Notes: a model not told the origin generated them from the sequence alone. A stretch of DNA of 64,000 nt from Vandiemenella viatica (GCA_031002005.1 CM061921.1:172058935-172122934); one strand, 5' to 3'. Shown: positions 42,854 through 55,695, counted from the stretch's first letter. Made by a program: numbers and translations.

Positions 42854-45800
42854 GAAGTTTCGAGGAAAGAAAACATAAACGCTGTTATATGTCTATAAAT
42901 GCAACATGTTCATTGCATCTCAGAAGTCTATATTCTTTTGATTTAAAGACTGGAACAAATTTATATACGAAGATAATGTGGTAGCACTTATAAGCTGCTA
43001 TTGTTTCCGGCCACAAACACATTCTGTTTGAATTTCAGGCGCTTGCTTTTGGTGGTTTTTTGTTGTTACTTTTGTTTATGAAGACCCAAACAGATTTCTG
43101 CTTCCCATGTGTTGCTAGACCAGTAGCTCGCCTGAATTTTCCTCATTCTCAATCAATTAAAGGAAAAAAATTTCTGTGGCAGATTTTCTGTGAGGAATGA
43201 GATGAGTGTGCTGGGGTAGGGCGCCTCCCTCTACAGCCCCCTGCTCAAGTAAATGGAATCTGTGATAAAGCGACAGCCACGTTTCGAATTTATTCATACA
43301 CATTCCGAACTTCGAAAATGAAAGGGGAATCAAAAAAATTAGCAAAACTAAAAAATATATTGCAGACATAATTCACCGAATTATTAATACACTAAAGCCC
43401 AAAAAGTAAAATCGAGCAGGAAAAAGAAATGAACTGTGTTGATAAATTACTCTCCATTGAAGTGTAATGGAGGGTTAACATTACTTAAAAACAAATTTTT
43501 TAATGTTCAGATAATCTACCTAAAAGATGAAAGGTTTCTGGAAAATTCCCTGTTTTGTGAGAACTGATTGTCGTACAGAAATGTAGAATATAAATGTCTT
43601 TACCTGTGTTTAAACCTTCAATACATCTCTGAGTAGTAAGCTACATACTAATTGCCATTTACAAATCATTATAACAGCTGAATTACGTCGACACTGACAA
43701 ATACTTATAACATTTTTGCAACTGCAACGCTGATTTTCACCAAATAACGGACGCAACTTCGTTTTGTTGTCCTTGGCAGCATTCCACCGTCGTCTTTGAT
43801 GTGGTCAAACTGAGAGCCATTTTTACATGGTTCTCTTTGTTGGGGTATTAATTAACGATGTCGCGTGGCGATATGTTGCCGACATCTGGCATTTTCCCTT
43901 ATTACAGGGCGGTGAATTTAATTAAAGAGCTGAATGGATGCCAGATGCCAGACCGTGCATGCCAACAACTCATTTCACTCAACAGCTTCCTCCTTTCTAT
44001 TATTATATATCGGTGCTATTAATAAAATAAGAACTCGGTGATTTGAAGAGTGAACGAAGAAAAAAGGGAAGATTACACCTTAATACATTCAGTTGTTTGT
44101 AAAAGTTTGGCAGAGGGAAGAGGCCGATTTAGGAAATTAGGAGTAGATGGGATTTACGTTGCTGCGGAGACACAGAATGCGTTTTCCGGAGTTTGTTAAA
44201 TGAGACCGTCTTCTTTTATTTCTTGCTTTCTTAATGGCAACCCTTACACTTTTGCCTTTACACGTTGATTATTGATGAAATTAAACTGTAATAGAAATAA
44301 TATAAGTTTATCTTCTCGGTTTGAAATGTGCTCTAGTAATATTATCCCAGCGATAAAAATTAGACTGCTCGACGCCGAGTAACATACAATATCTTACCGA
44401 ACATTTACTTCGGCACCACTTTTAATTCATATCCTATATCCGTACGAAAATCATTCCATCGCTGTATATATATTAGAAAAGCTAGTCTTCAAATCCGGGA
44501 TCAGGCATAAAATTCTAAATTAATGTTTCAGTTTCATTGCAATTATTAAAGTATTTCACTTAATCATGCTTTATATTTCACAAGAACTGAAAAAATTTAA
44601 GACATGTCCTGTGAAACATTTTTCCGAGGGTAAGATCCGCCAGTGAAACTAAGTTAAACGTAGTAAACAAATGTTGTTGGCTGCCTGTTTAAAAATTTCA
44701 GTGGCAGGACCTGTATTGCTAGAGTTTCTAAGACTTTCAAATATTTCTTTTTCTTATTAAAAGTAAAAAAGAAAAAAAGTTCTTTGCATATATGTTAATA
44801 TGAAAGTAATCTTCCTGTCTAAGAAATTTAAGTTTCTGATTATAAACTGAAAAACATAATATTCAATTTAGACAGATGACAATCATTGTGATATGCTGCC
44901 TATTCACTATACTCAAACAGTATTCTACTGTAAGCAGCTATTCGAGATTACGGTAAATATTTTCAGCATTATGTCCTGTGATGAGGGTTGTGTGAGTCAG
45001 TTATAATAACTTGTTTTAATATAGCGTTCTTTTTTAGTACACTGAAAGATAGGTTAAATTTTAAGAACTACGTTAATTGCGAAAGCAAATAACCAGAACG
45101 GCATTTAAATTTTGGCTGTTTTAAATAATTGCCAATAAACGGTTTTCATGTTTAATTTATATTCATTTTGGCTTTGTTGCAAACTGCAATTAACATTTCT
45201 TTCCACGTGGACAAATTATGTTACTTAATCATGTGATTCGCTTTGATGGCATCAGTCTCTAGACTAGTTTGATACAATTTTCCCTCTTTTCCTACGCAGA
45301 GGTATTCACTCTACTGCAACTTATACCATCGGTTATGTGCTTTAAGTAGCCTATAGTAATACTGACTGCTATGCATCTACGTAGTTAACATTTTATACCC
45401 CTTTTTTTTCCTATCGCTGGTATTTACCACCTGATGTGCCAGTCAGGGATCCTAATGTACCAATATCTTCCAGCCACTTTTCATCTTCTTTTTCTCGTGA
45501 TGCTCTAAAGCATGAATGATCACCTGTATTCACTTTACTACATCCATATGAGAGAGTGGAGAAGTGGATGGTAACATGCGGCACCCACTTGTTCTTTGTG
45601 CTCGAAGCGATTGTACATTGGATAAAGCAGAGAGGATGAAGGATGTAAGGATGAAGTTGGAAGCTATCAAAAATTAAAAAAAAAACAGGAAAAAATCAGA
45701 TGATTCTAAGGCTGATGGACCCAAGAAATCTCGAAGGATTACGTAAATTTGTGTCTGGTTGCAGTCAGCGGTAAGGTCAAACAACACGTTGAAGAAAAAT

Positions 45801-46065
45801 GATTGTGTGGTGAATCCACTTCTCAACTTAAAAGAAATAGCACAACGCCCGAAGGATTATATATATATATATATATATATAAGCGGTATGAAAGAAATAA
45901 TTTAGACGGTAAGTGTACTAGAAACAGATAAAATATTTGTACTAAAACATCACATAGCTACTAAAATCTCTACAATAGGAAGAAATTAGAAGGTTATTGA
46001 AACAAATATCAGATGTTTACGAAAGGGTGACCTCTGAAAATTAATTTTGTTAAATTATCATATTT
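42854..46065. other. Unassigned 3.2 kb
   Basis: The longest stretch without a recognised element. It contains a (TA)n run at 45860-45880 and AT-rich sequence. No frame above 70 codons shows a known motif. No splice-linked coding signal could be assembled by eye. Confidence 0.5.
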
Positions 46066-46690
46066 TGTGCGTAGCCAGTGTGCATGTGCAGCTGGATTCT
46101 AGTAGCCACAAATTTCGTAAGTCACCAATTTTTATTTGTAGAGCAATTATAAATTTTCTTTTGTTTTTGAATTCTTCCAGTGTTGGCAGTGCATGTGCTA
46201 ACCTTATATTTAATTTTTGAATACTTTGGAAAGTCCGTGTGATACGTTTCAGTGGCCGTTATGTTCGTCACTAGACTTTTGTTTGATTTTTTATGTAACG
46301 CAGTAGTAACAATTATTTAAGTTCTGAATAGTTTGAGTAAAGACAATGCAAGTAACGGTGTATTAGCAGTTAACTACTGTTTGATATTTATCTTTGGTAC
46401 GGTACTAAAATGTTTAAATACTTTCTGTGTGAAGGCAATCCATGTGAAATTTTGTTTCAAGCAGCCAGTAACTTCGTTACTCACTTTTTTTTCTATTTAT
46501 CTGTAGGGAATTATTTATTTTTATTTAATTGCTGAATACTTTTTGTCCAGACAGTGTTTGTGAATGTTAGTTTGGAGTAGCCTTTTGACTAATAATTTTC
46601 TGTAGTGCAGTACTGTCTAATAAGTGTGTGAATGTAGAAGTTAGTTTTGTGTTTCGTCACATTCATTATTTGCTTTCACATGATATTTAA
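46066..46690 (+). repeat. Imperfect ~115-130-bp tandem units upstream of the MULE
   Basis: Weakly conserved units recur: TTGAATAC/GAATACTTT then GTGTGA/GTGTTTGTGAA, (A)GTAGCC, CAGTAGTAAC/CAGTACTG, and TTATTT..TTTTTGAAT. Units begin near 46080, 46200, 46325, 46430 and 46550. They lie 250-850 bp upstream of the MULE coding remnant and could be its subterminal repeats. Divergence is high. Confidence 0.35.
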
Positions 46691-46930
46691 AGCCCCCAGT
46701 GTACAAGCGGCCTAACCCATACTTTTTTGTATGTACGACAAATTATTCCAAAGAAGTTAAATTTTAAGACAAAATTGACTTTTTCCTAATTTGACACTAA
46801 AATAAGGGACGGCTTTACAAAATTAATTTTTTGCATGTTAAATTTATTACTCTGGTCAAAATGAAAATGTTGCCTATGCCGTTTACGTTATTTTTGCGTA
46901 GTAGCAACGATTATAATACAAAATCGCACA

Positions 46931-48449
46931 GTGGCAAAAGCACACAACCCAAACTCAACTGCAGTTGAGAATTTCAAGAAAAAATCTTCTCTGAATATCC
47001 AGCACAGCTCAGCTTATTACTTTCGTGTCATTCACACAGTGAAGTTTATTGACAGCAGTGCCACTTGTGCTATACTGCCCTACTGCGAAAGTATTTGTAG
47101 TGTCGTCATGGAAGTGGTAACAACCAATAAGGGTAAACCTGCCGTGCATTATAAAGGTTATTCTTATCGGGAAATCAGATAGAAAGAAGATGGGCTAACT
47201 CTATGGCGGTGTCAGAAGGAAAAGTTGTTGTGGAATGCTCAAAACGAAAAATTGGGAAGTTTTAGGTGCATCTGAAAATTCATGCGAAGTAGCGGACACA
47301 GTTTGCTTGGAAGTTACAGAAAGAATAAATCATGCGAAGAAGAGGGCCCGCGAAGAAGACACGTCCATTTCTAAAAATTTACATGGAAGATCTGGGAGAC
47401 TTACACAGTAAAGGCTACGAATATGTAGCCGAATTACCCCACCAGGTTACTGTCAAGAGGATCTTATTTCGACAGAGAAGCAAAGCTCGTGGGAACGGGA
47501 AGGAACCGAAGAGCCGAGACGAAGTAGTCTTAGATAATGATATGCTTCAGATGAACGATGGTACAAGTTTCCTTTTGAAAGATGACAGCTGAGGAGAGCG
47601 AGTGATAATTCTTTGTGGACGGAAGGGAAAAGAATGTTTGAAGAGACAGCAAGATTTCTTCATGGATGGGACATTTAAAAGTTGTAGTAAACGATTTGCT
47701 CAAATTTATAGTATCCACGCTGATTACGGAAACTCCAAGGAATAAACTAAAGTGTACCCAGTAGCGTTTGCCGTGTAGCCAAACAAAAAGAAAGAAACGT
47801 ATATTAGATTATTTCGACAAATTCTACATATAGTTCCAGATTGGAAACCAAGAAAAATTAACGTTGATTTTGATATATCCGCACTTGGAGATGTTTTTCC
47901 AACCGTTAAATTATTGGCTCTTACTTCCACATGAAAAAATGTCTGTGGAGGAAATTACAGGAAATTGGGTTGACCCGTCAGTATCGGGAAACTGAAGAAA
48001 TTAGACTGTCTGTTATGATGTGTGCTACACTAGCATTCCTCAAAACTGAAAACATCTTAGACGGCTGGCTCGAGATATATTCGGAGCATATATTCCAGCA
48101 AATCCGAAATTGTCGCAGTTTTTTTTTTATTATTTCAGTCGAACAACGGCCGGAGAATGAAGAAATTCCTCCTAAACTGAGGATTTGTAAGGTAGGTGAC
48201 ATCACGAACGTTGTGGAAGGCTGGAACAACAAAATCAACAATCTTCTCCGTCGACCAAATCCCAAGATCAAAGAAGTGATAATGTGTTTAAAGCGTGAAG
48301 CTGAAAATTCTGCTTGTATGTACATGAGAACGGAGGTCAGTCTCGCTGGGAGAAAGAGGAAAAATTCCTATATTAAATTAGATGAATGTTTGGATAGAAC
48401 TGTAAAAAAGTTTGAAAGCGATATCATACTTACAAAAAAACTGGGCTAG
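46931..48449 (+). pseudogene. MULE (Mutator-like) transposase with FLYWCH-type finger
   Basis: N-terminal finger at about 47100-47290: NKGKPAVHYKGYSYREI, a stop, then LTLWRCQKEK and more; the spacing of GKP..YKGY.Y and WRC matches FLYWCH fingers found in MULE proteins. Then 47332-47592: KGYEYVAELPHQVTVKRILF, DGTSFLLKDD. The MULE DDE domain follows: FFMDGTFKSCSKRFAQIYSI at about 47656-47715 (first catalytic Asp at 47665-47667), PVAFAL and NKKKETYIRLFRQIL, then NVDFDISALGDVFP near 47870 (second acidic motif). 47931-48449 is open: CLWRKLQEIGLTRQYRETEE, TNVVEGWNNKINNLLRRPNP (the conserved NNAVEGWN-like motif) and a C-terminal tail. Stops at 47180-47182, 47590-47592, 47743-47745 and 47776-47778 plus shifts. 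Terminal repeats not located. Confidence 0.82.
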
Positions 48450-49290
48450 ACCTGCTTTTTTAACATACAAAAAATGCAAATAATGTAAATCAATAAATCT
48501 TGATGAAGCTCAATTCAAGTTGATTTTAAACACGCCTTAAATGATTCTGTGCTACGTGCATTTCAGTCCAAAGCCTGGAAAAAGTGTGATGGAAATCAGT
48601 TATAAAAATTAGTTACCAAGCACTAGAAATTTATTGAATTATTTCCGGAAAATGTATGACTTCAAGAACTCTTTAGGCTAGGCGCATTCTAGTGATTTTC
48701 TGTAGCTGCTATAGAAAAATAGGTCGTAAAAAAATGTTAGTGCGCACACTTGCGACTAATTAGTCGCAACAGATGATGCCAGAATGAATTGTCGAGATAT
48801 GAATCGTCTCTGTGTAGTTTGGTTCGAAAAATAAACGTAAAAATAACTATACTGGGCAAATCTTCTTACTGGTCAAAAGTTACTTAAACGAAAATTTCAA
48901 GATGTTCAAGATAAGAAAATATCATTTATTTTTGCAAACGATATTGTTATAAATGTATGATATTGTTAAATATAAAAATTAACATAGAACATAGAATATT
49001 TATTTTTTCTGAATTGACAAATCACATCAATATGGATGTTGGTTACTGGGAAGTGGAGGAATTTTCGTAATAATTTTTTCTCTTAATCCAAGCCCATAGA
49101 ATTGAAATGCACGTTTGATACAGGCATTTCAAGTGTTGTGGTAGGATTAGATTAGATATGCTCGTATTGATCGCAAGTGAAAAGAGTTTAGGAAAGTGAG
49201 ACAGTATGTACAATCATTAATAAATAAATGTTACCAGCTACTGATTATCGTTTAACTATTTAACATCACATTAGTATGTTCCATTTCGAA
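48450..49290. other. Unassigned stretch after the MULE
   Basis: AT-rich. GCGCACACTTGCGACTAATT (48752-48771) forms a small palindromic phrase (GCGACTAATTAGTCGC) that could be a subterminal or terminal motif of the MULE, not demonstrated. Confidence 0.4.
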
Positions 49291-49295
49291 TGTTA

Positions 49296-49545
49296 ACTGT
49301 TAAACGGTGATGGGTCGATATTTTACAATACTGGAAACTAAAAATAGTAAAGAAATACAATTTATTCCGTATTTACATGGCAGCATGTCAATTTTTTCAA
49401 TCTCTCAAATCAGTTTTCGAACTGCTAAACGGTGATAGGTCGATATTTTACAATACTCGAAAGTAAAAATAATAAAGAAATATAAATTATTCCGTATTTA
49501 CATGGCAGATTGGCAATTTTTAATCTATCAAATGAGTTTTCGATA
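49296..49545 (+). repeat. Tandem duplication, two 125-bp units
   Basis: ACTGTTAAACGGTGATGGGT (49296) and ACTGCTAAACGGTGATAGGT (49421) start two copies that stay alike through GATATTTTACAATACT, TAAAGAAATA, ATTCCGTATTTACATGGCAG and ATC-TCAAAT-AGTTTTCGA. Confidence 0.85.
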
Positions 49546-51298
49546 GTTGTGTCGCTTGAAAAATTGGTCTTTAATCGCCCGCCAATAATTCTGAAGTGCT
49601 CACATAGCCTTGAGGCCATCAGGGTTTCAGTGTGCGTTTTTTCTAGCGACACCGTGTTTCCAGGAAAGTAGAGGACTGAAGACCGTCCTTCCGCGTGCCC
49701 TAATGTCACCTGTGCGCTTTTAGCCGGTCACCAGTAGCATCATCGAATTTGGAAGGATAGAATATTTTTGTATATCAGAACCGGGAGCAACGAATTTTGT
49801 CTCATAGGTAAACCAGGTTTATTTAAAATAATTATATTGACTAAAGATTTATTTTGCAACTAATTGGTTAAAAACCGGTAAGTTATAAGGTTGAGTGACT
49901 AAAAATACAATGGATAATGTATCACATAATGCACCCTGTTTAATTTTACTTCAAATATTCAAATAATCAAGAGAATCTCTTTCAGGAGGTAGACCTTGAG
50001 AAAAGAAATTCCATTATCATTGAAAATCTAGAGATTTCATGTCCTGATGGCCACGTAATTGTGCCAAAAAAGATATTTAAATGAATTATTGAATTTTCTA
50101 CCACCTGTGAATCAAAATGTTTATAACAATTTTAAGACATCGGAAACAACCACTGATATTGTTTTTATTAACTTTATCAATATATTAAAGATTAAAAAGT
50201 TGAATTTTAAAACCCGGGTAATAATAAGTCATACCCAATACTACGTGTAACTGTCCATAGAATTTCGTGAATATTACTGACCTACTGGTAATATTTATTC
50301 AGTAAAATTGTGTTATCTATTGGTTATTAGTTGAATTTTGTCCTAACAATGTTTAATATTTAGAACTTTTCTACTATTCTATGCAAAAGTGCTATAACAC
50401 TCAAAAATGACTTGAAAACAAGTATTTTTTGATGCAATATCTATTCTGGTTAAAATTAAATACGTTAAAATAACAAAACAAAACACTTTATTTCATGGTT
50501 GCCCTTATGTAAATACCATAGAGGGATTTTGAAGTTCTCACAAATATCTAAGTTCGTTATCTTCATTTTAGCTATGATTGCCTCATTTAAATTTGGGTAT
50601 GTACAATCTTTGTCAAAAAAAAAAAAATCTGCCAATGTGTTTCATAGTCTAAGATCCTAATTTTACACAATGTGGCAACATCGGACAGTATGTCTTCCCA
50701 GGAAACTTAAGCGCCTCTATTAGCTCCACCCAACGTACTGCACCAGTGGCGGGCATTCAATTCATTGCCATCTGTGATTCATTTCCTTAAGTCAATGCCT
50801 AGAACAAAACAGGAAGACCCCACCCACTGACGAGTTTATTGGTAGGGTAGTTCAACAATCTTCCCCTACATTTCAGCAACAGGCTACTAACCAATCTCGA
50901 GACAGGTAATGCATCTTCCTGATCACTGGATCGGACAAAATACAGTTCCAGCTAACGGTCAGCCATACTTTTCCTAAATTCAGATCGTGGAAAATATTGT
51001 TAAAGTTATAATTACAATATTACAATAAAGCGCGGCAAACATGCGATTCAGTGAAACATTTTATTCCAAATGATTTGTGTAAAACAATAACGATACTTAC
51101 TTATGTATTGGTATGGGTAATTCCTTCCAGTAATACTACTCATAATGAGGTGTGTGGGCAAAGCGTTAGGTGAAAATCTTCGAAAACTATAGAAATGATT
51201 ATAAAGAAATTATTTCTGAAAATTGTCTGAGATGAGTTGAATGAAACTGAATTCCGAGGCATAATAGGGCTGTTCACACATTACACGTCTGTTAACCA
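49546..51298. other. Unassigned 1.75 kb
   Basis: No gene or recognised repeat. Low GC, except 50690-50900. Confidence 0.45.
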
Positions 51299-51372
51299 GA
51301 GCTCCGTAGACCTGTGGCTAACACTTTACTCTCGTAAACACGCGGTCCTTGGTTCAAATCTAGGCATTCCAG
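51299..51372 (+). repeat. tRNA-like sequence, SINE head or tRNA pseudogene
   Basis: CTGTGGCTAACACTTTACTC carries an A-box-like TGTGGCTAACAC, and CCTTGGTTCAAATCTAGG a B-box region at about 45 bp, i.e. tRNA-like spacing. The acceptor stem does not pair well and no SINE body is recognised after it. Confidence 0.45.
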
Positions 51373-51675
51373 TTTTTTGCGTTTATTTTAAACAAGTCGA
51401 ACCTACAAATGGTTTATGTGTAAAATATAACGTCGACTCTTACCTATTTGCGTCAGATAATAACATAATTAGGGGAGACCCACAACTGAGTGCTTCTTAA
51501 CAAACTGCACACGTACGAATGAAAGCTTTCACAGATGTAACACAGAAAGAAACCTACTTGGGCTTCAACCACGTCGCAATCGCATCGTCTGCCGACGTTA
51601 GGTGGACTATAACGTGTTCGCACCGTCGTTCAGGAGAAGAAAAACTAAATAATATTACTGTAGCAAATTCTTTTT

Positions 51676-51858
51676 ATGCCTCTGGCTTTGCGCCTCGTTG
51701 ACATGGAAATCATTAAATCGGAAATGGACTGGAGGCAAGGAACGGGAAGGAATTCTGACCTTGGACTTTCGAAGAATTAATCTCGTCATTCACCTTGAGT
51801 GACTAGTAGAAACCATGGAAAACCCAAATCTGGATAGCCGGATGGGGATTCAAACCCG
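51676..51858 (-). mobile_element. SINE-B, old copy
   Basis: Starts TATGCCTCTGGCTTTGCGCC (tail side), then GGAGGCAAGGAACGGGAAGG, AAACCATGGAAAACCCAAAT, CTGGATAGCCGGATGGGGAT and TCAAACCCG. The head is broken off after the B box. Many substitutions against the young copies. Confidence 0.75.
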
Positions 51859-51975
51859 CTTACCCACTAGAAACACTTTTTGTATTTGGTATATGATGAC
51901 ATCCAGAAAATTATTTAAAAATCCGCTTAAAGTTAAAAAATAGTAAATGAAAATATATGTGTAGAAGTGAGAAAC

Positions 51976-52975
51976 NNNNNNNNNNNNNNNNNNNNNNNNN
52001 NNNNNNNNNNNNNNNNNNNNNNNNNNNNNNNNNNNNNNNNNNNNNNNNNNNNNNNNNNNNNNNNNNNNNNNNNNNNNNNNNNNNNNNNNNNNNNNNNNNN
52101 NNNNNNNNNNNNNNNNNNNNNNNNNNNNNNNNNNNNNNNNNNNNNNNNNNNNNNNNNNNNNNNNNNNNNNNNNNNNNNNNNNNNNNNNNNNNNNNNNNNN
52201 NNNNNNNNNNNNNNNNNNNNNNNNNNNNNNNNNNNNNNNNNNNNNNNNNNNNNNNNNNNNNNNNNNNNNNNNNNNNNNNNNNNNNNNNNNNNNNNNNNNN
52301 NNNNNNNNNNNNNNNNNNNNNNNNNNNNNNNNNNNNNNNNNNNNNNNNNNNNNNNNNNNNNNNNNNNNNNNNNNNNNNNNNNNNNNNNNNNNNNNNNNNN
52401 NNNNNNNNNNNNNNNNNNNNNNNNNNNNNNNNNNNNNNNNNNNNNNNNNNNNNNNNNNNNNNNNNNNNNNNNNNNNNNNNNNNNNNNNNNNNNNNNNNNN
52501 NNNNNNNNNNNNNNNNNNNNNNNNNNNNNNNNNNNNNNNNNNNNNNNNNNNNNNNNNNNNNNNNNNNNNNNNNNNNNNNNNNNNNNNNNNNNNNNNNNNN
52601 NNNNNNNNNNNNNNNNNNNNNNNNNNNNNNNNNNNNNNNNNNNNNNNNNNNNNNNNNNNNNNNNNNNNNNNNNNNNNNNNNNNNNNNNNNNNNNNNNNNN
52701 NNNNNNNNNNNNNNNNNNNNNNNNNNNNNNNNNNNNNNNNNNNNNNNNNNNNNNNNNNNNNNNNNNNNNNNNNNNNNNNNNNNNNNNNNNNNNNNNNNNN
52801 NNNNNNNNNNNNNNNNNNNNNNNNNNNNNNNNNNNNNNNNNNNNNNNNNNNNNNNNNNNNNNNNNNNNNNNNNNNNNNNNNNNNNNNNNNNNNNNNNNNN
52901 NNNNNNNNNNNNNNNNNNNNNNNNNNNNNNNNNNNNNNNNNNNNNNNNNNNNNNNNNNNNNNNNNNNNNNNNNNN
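51976..52975. other. Assembly gap (1,000 N)
   Basis: Exactly 1,000 unknown bases. The left end of the downstream Harbinger element could be hidden here. Confidence 0.99.
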
Positions 52976-53261
52976 AGGATGAAAGTTGTACTAACCGAGT
53001 AATCCAACTAAACTGTTCACAACTTACAACCAACCGCTAGGCACGACCTAAAAAAACCTACTGAGGAGATGAATTTAGACCAGACGACTGCACTAAGTAG
53101 TTAATAGGTCGTACTGATAAACAGTGTTAGCCAACCAATGTACTAAATAAAAAACAAATAAGCTCTATATACTTCCCTATAGAAAAAGCAAATAAATGCG
53201 ATCACGATTAGAGCACGCTGCTATAATTCAACTAACGCAAATAAATCAAACGCTATCACAA

Positions 53262-53450
53262 CACTTTAAATTAGGTAAACAGATGGCGACACTCGTCACG
53301 ACGGTTGCTGGGGACCAACTAGCTACTGCGGTGACAGAAGATATCCATAGATAAAATCTAACTATAACACTTTAAATTAAAATACACAGAAATAGCGGCA
53401 CTTGACGGTTGCTGGAACTCAACTAGCAGCTCCTCTGCGACGACAGCACA
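53262..53450 (+). repeat. Imperfect ~109-bp direct repeat left of the Harbinger genes
   Basis: AACACTTTAAATTA occurs at 53261 and 53368, followed at the same distance by GACGGTTGCTGG (53300, 53406), CAACTAGC and a TGCG(A/G)-rich run. These could be subterminal repeats of the Harbinger element. Confidence 0.5.
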
Positions 53451-53774
53451 CATGCACAAGTGATTAACTAAACCTCTAATGTTGTTCAATGTTTTAATAA
53501 TTATTACATACGAAGCAAAATCGAAAGTAGAGGCGGAATTTACTGAACAACTCCCACTGGATGTGTCACTGCTGTGTTGTAAAAAATTCTCTTAATGTTG
53601 AGTAGCAGATTTTCTGTTTATTTATTTATTTTTTCAGCAGACGTATATTGTTTTATGGTGAAGTTACTTGATGCGTTCTGAGTTCATGGTTGTCGATGTC
53701 GCTGCTGGGGGTGCGATGTGGGTTGAGTGAAGTAGTCTGAGATGGAAATGGTTTTTGAGGGTGATTCTGGAAAT

Positions 53775-55695
53775 TTAGTAAGATGTTGGTTGGTTATCAT
53801 GGTGGTAATGTAAAGGGTGTAAAGTTGGAAATTCTTGGCTAAGGATAGCTGTAGAATATTTGGTTTTGATATTGGAAATTGCTTGAAGGACTGCTATTTG
53901 AAAGTCAAGCAGTTCATTGTCATTAAAGTTTTCTACATGAGGCATCAGGCTTTGGAAAAATGAAATTTGGGAATACAGTTGTTCTTGAGGTTTTTCTAAA
54001 GTATTTAAGATCTTCAAATCAATTTCGTCAAGTTTTTTATGTTTCCTGGTTTTTGGTAGGTATTTATAAACAATGGTTTCATCCAGTTCTTTGGTAGCAG
54101 TAGGAACTTCTAGAAGATTATCTGTTTTATCATCTTCATTGTTTTCGCTGGCAACGAAGCTGTCTGCTGTCTCCCTTTGATTACATACTTTCTTCAAAAA
54201 TTGAAGTTTGTCCTGAAATATGTATTTACGTTTTTGGTGGCTTAGAGCCACTGGCTTTACCTTCTTTGCTGTTCTTATCAGCTTTAACAAATGCGTCTCG
54301 TAAATTTTTCCATCTTTTCAGTACTTCTTTACCTAAAAATAAATACGAACATACGTTATAGTGCATCAAAATCAAAGGTATAGAAGCGTTCTGATAAAAT
54401 GTAAAGTGAGAGGAAGGAGTTCAAACTAGTCTTGAACGTTAAGATAAAAGACTTAATAAGCATGCATGTATTCTTTTCAGGTATTTGGCAAGTGGGAACA
54501 CATTTACCGAAATTCATTATTCCTACAGACTAGGAATCTCAACTATAAGGAAGATTGTGAAAGATGTTTGTCAAGCAATATGGGTAGTAATGAAACAAGA
54601 ATGTATGCCACCAATTACTAAAAATATGTAGGAAACAATAGCACGTGGATTTAGATCTGCAGCAAACTTTCCACATTGCACTGGAGCAGTAGACGGCAAG
54701 CACGTTCGTAGGCCTATAGTTTCACCGACTGAAAGTGGGTCTATGTATTTCAATTACAAATCAATCGTGTTAATGGGTACTGCGGATTCAAAATACAAAT
54801 TCGTTTACGTTAATATTGGAAGTTATGGGAAAGAATGTGACTCTTCTATTTTTAAACAAACTTAGTTATGGAGAACAATGACACGCAATTTACAAAATTT
54901 GCCTGACGAGAAGTGTCTACCTGGTACTGAATGTCCGAAGATCCCGTATTTTTTGATAGGCGATGTAGCTTTTGGATTACACAAACATTTAATTAGACCT
55001 TACGGAGACACTCACTTAAAAATTGACAAAAGAATCTTCAACTATCGATTAACTAGAGCAAGAGGATACATCGAGTGTTCATTTGGAATACTCTGTAACA
55101 AATGGCGGCTGTTCCACAGGCCACTCAATGTTCAGCCAGATTTCGCAGTAGATATTGTGAAAGCATGTGTTATCCTTCACAATTATGTTAGAGACAGAGA
55201 CGGATATTTGATCGAGGAAGTAATGTAAATCACAGGGCTGGAAGATATTGAAGGTGAAAAAGCAATACCAGGAGGTCTGAACGCAAACAATGTGAGGAAC
55301 ATTGTATGCAAATATTTTTTGTGTTGGAAGTGTTCCTTGGTAAATGTCTAAGATATAAGGACACAACTATAAAGCATTAAATATAAAAATCTTTTTGTAG
55401 AATGTAACTAAACATTTTTTACGTTCTAATTGAGGCTGTAAAAATTTATGTAAATAAATTATCAAAAGAGTTCTTACCAAAACCATTTTTTGTTCAGTTT
55501 CCAGTTCATCAAATCATTCCTGTGTTCAAGGCACCCTGCATTCCAAGCGTTCCTGGTAGCGTCCCAATCTTTAAAAGTATCTAATGTTTTATCCCACAAA
55601 ATTGGTCCTATTTCTACCAACGGAATGAGAAGATCATTGTCTATCGACACTTCACTCAAACAACCGTCGAAAGTAGTGGCAGCGCGCGGCTGCAT
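53775..55695 (-). pseudogene. PIF/Harbinger partner protein (MADF/Myb-like, BESS-like tail), two exons
   Basis: Exon 1 (about 55690-55481, minus) encodes an MADF-type DNA-binding start: IDNDLLIPLVEIGPILWDKT, then WDATRNAW. A splice donor GTAAGA follows at 55480. The acceptor TTTTTAG lies at about 54334. Exon 2 (54333-53775) begins GKEVLKRWKNLRDAF-like, continues with a basic stretch and LDEIDLKILNTLEKPQEQ, and ends ISFFQSLMPHVENFNDNELL and DFQIAVLQAISNIK, a BESS-like tail. The 171-codon part of exon 2 is uninterrupted. The junction is one base out of frame: the end of exon 1 has A6 where five A would keep the frame, which could be a mutation or a sequencing error. Known of the family: such proteins bind element ends and bring the transposase to DNA and nucleus. 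Confidence 0.75.
54482..55228 (+). pseudogene. PIF/Harbinger DDE transposase, two stops, triad intact
   Basis: An acceptor TTCTTTTCAG (54472-54481) precedes RYLASGNTFTEIHYSYRLGI. The nuclease follows: FPHCTGAVDGKHVR (first Asp codon 54692-54694), GSMYFNYKSIVLMGTAD, IPYFLIGDVAFGLHKHLIRP (second Asp 54962-54964), FNYRLTRARGYIECSFGIL (Glu 55073-55075) and VDIVKACVILHNYVRDRDG. This is the DDE_Tnp_4 (HARBI1-like) layout. Only two in-frame stops, TAG at 54629-54631 and TAG at 54864-54866, interrupt it; the frame is otherwise continuous to the TAA at 55226-55228. It lies wholly within the intron of the minus-strand partner gene. The upstream exon was not found. HARBI1 itself is a domesticated relative; the flanking element arm argues for a transposon here. 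Confidence 0.85.

Noticed and set aside
51850..53040. Long open frames across N
   Set aside because: Artefacts of unknown bases.
54482..55228. Domesticated host HARBI1 gene
   Set aside because: Two in-frame stops, a transposon-type neighbour gene on the other strand and a terminal arm at 55755 point to a transposon copy.
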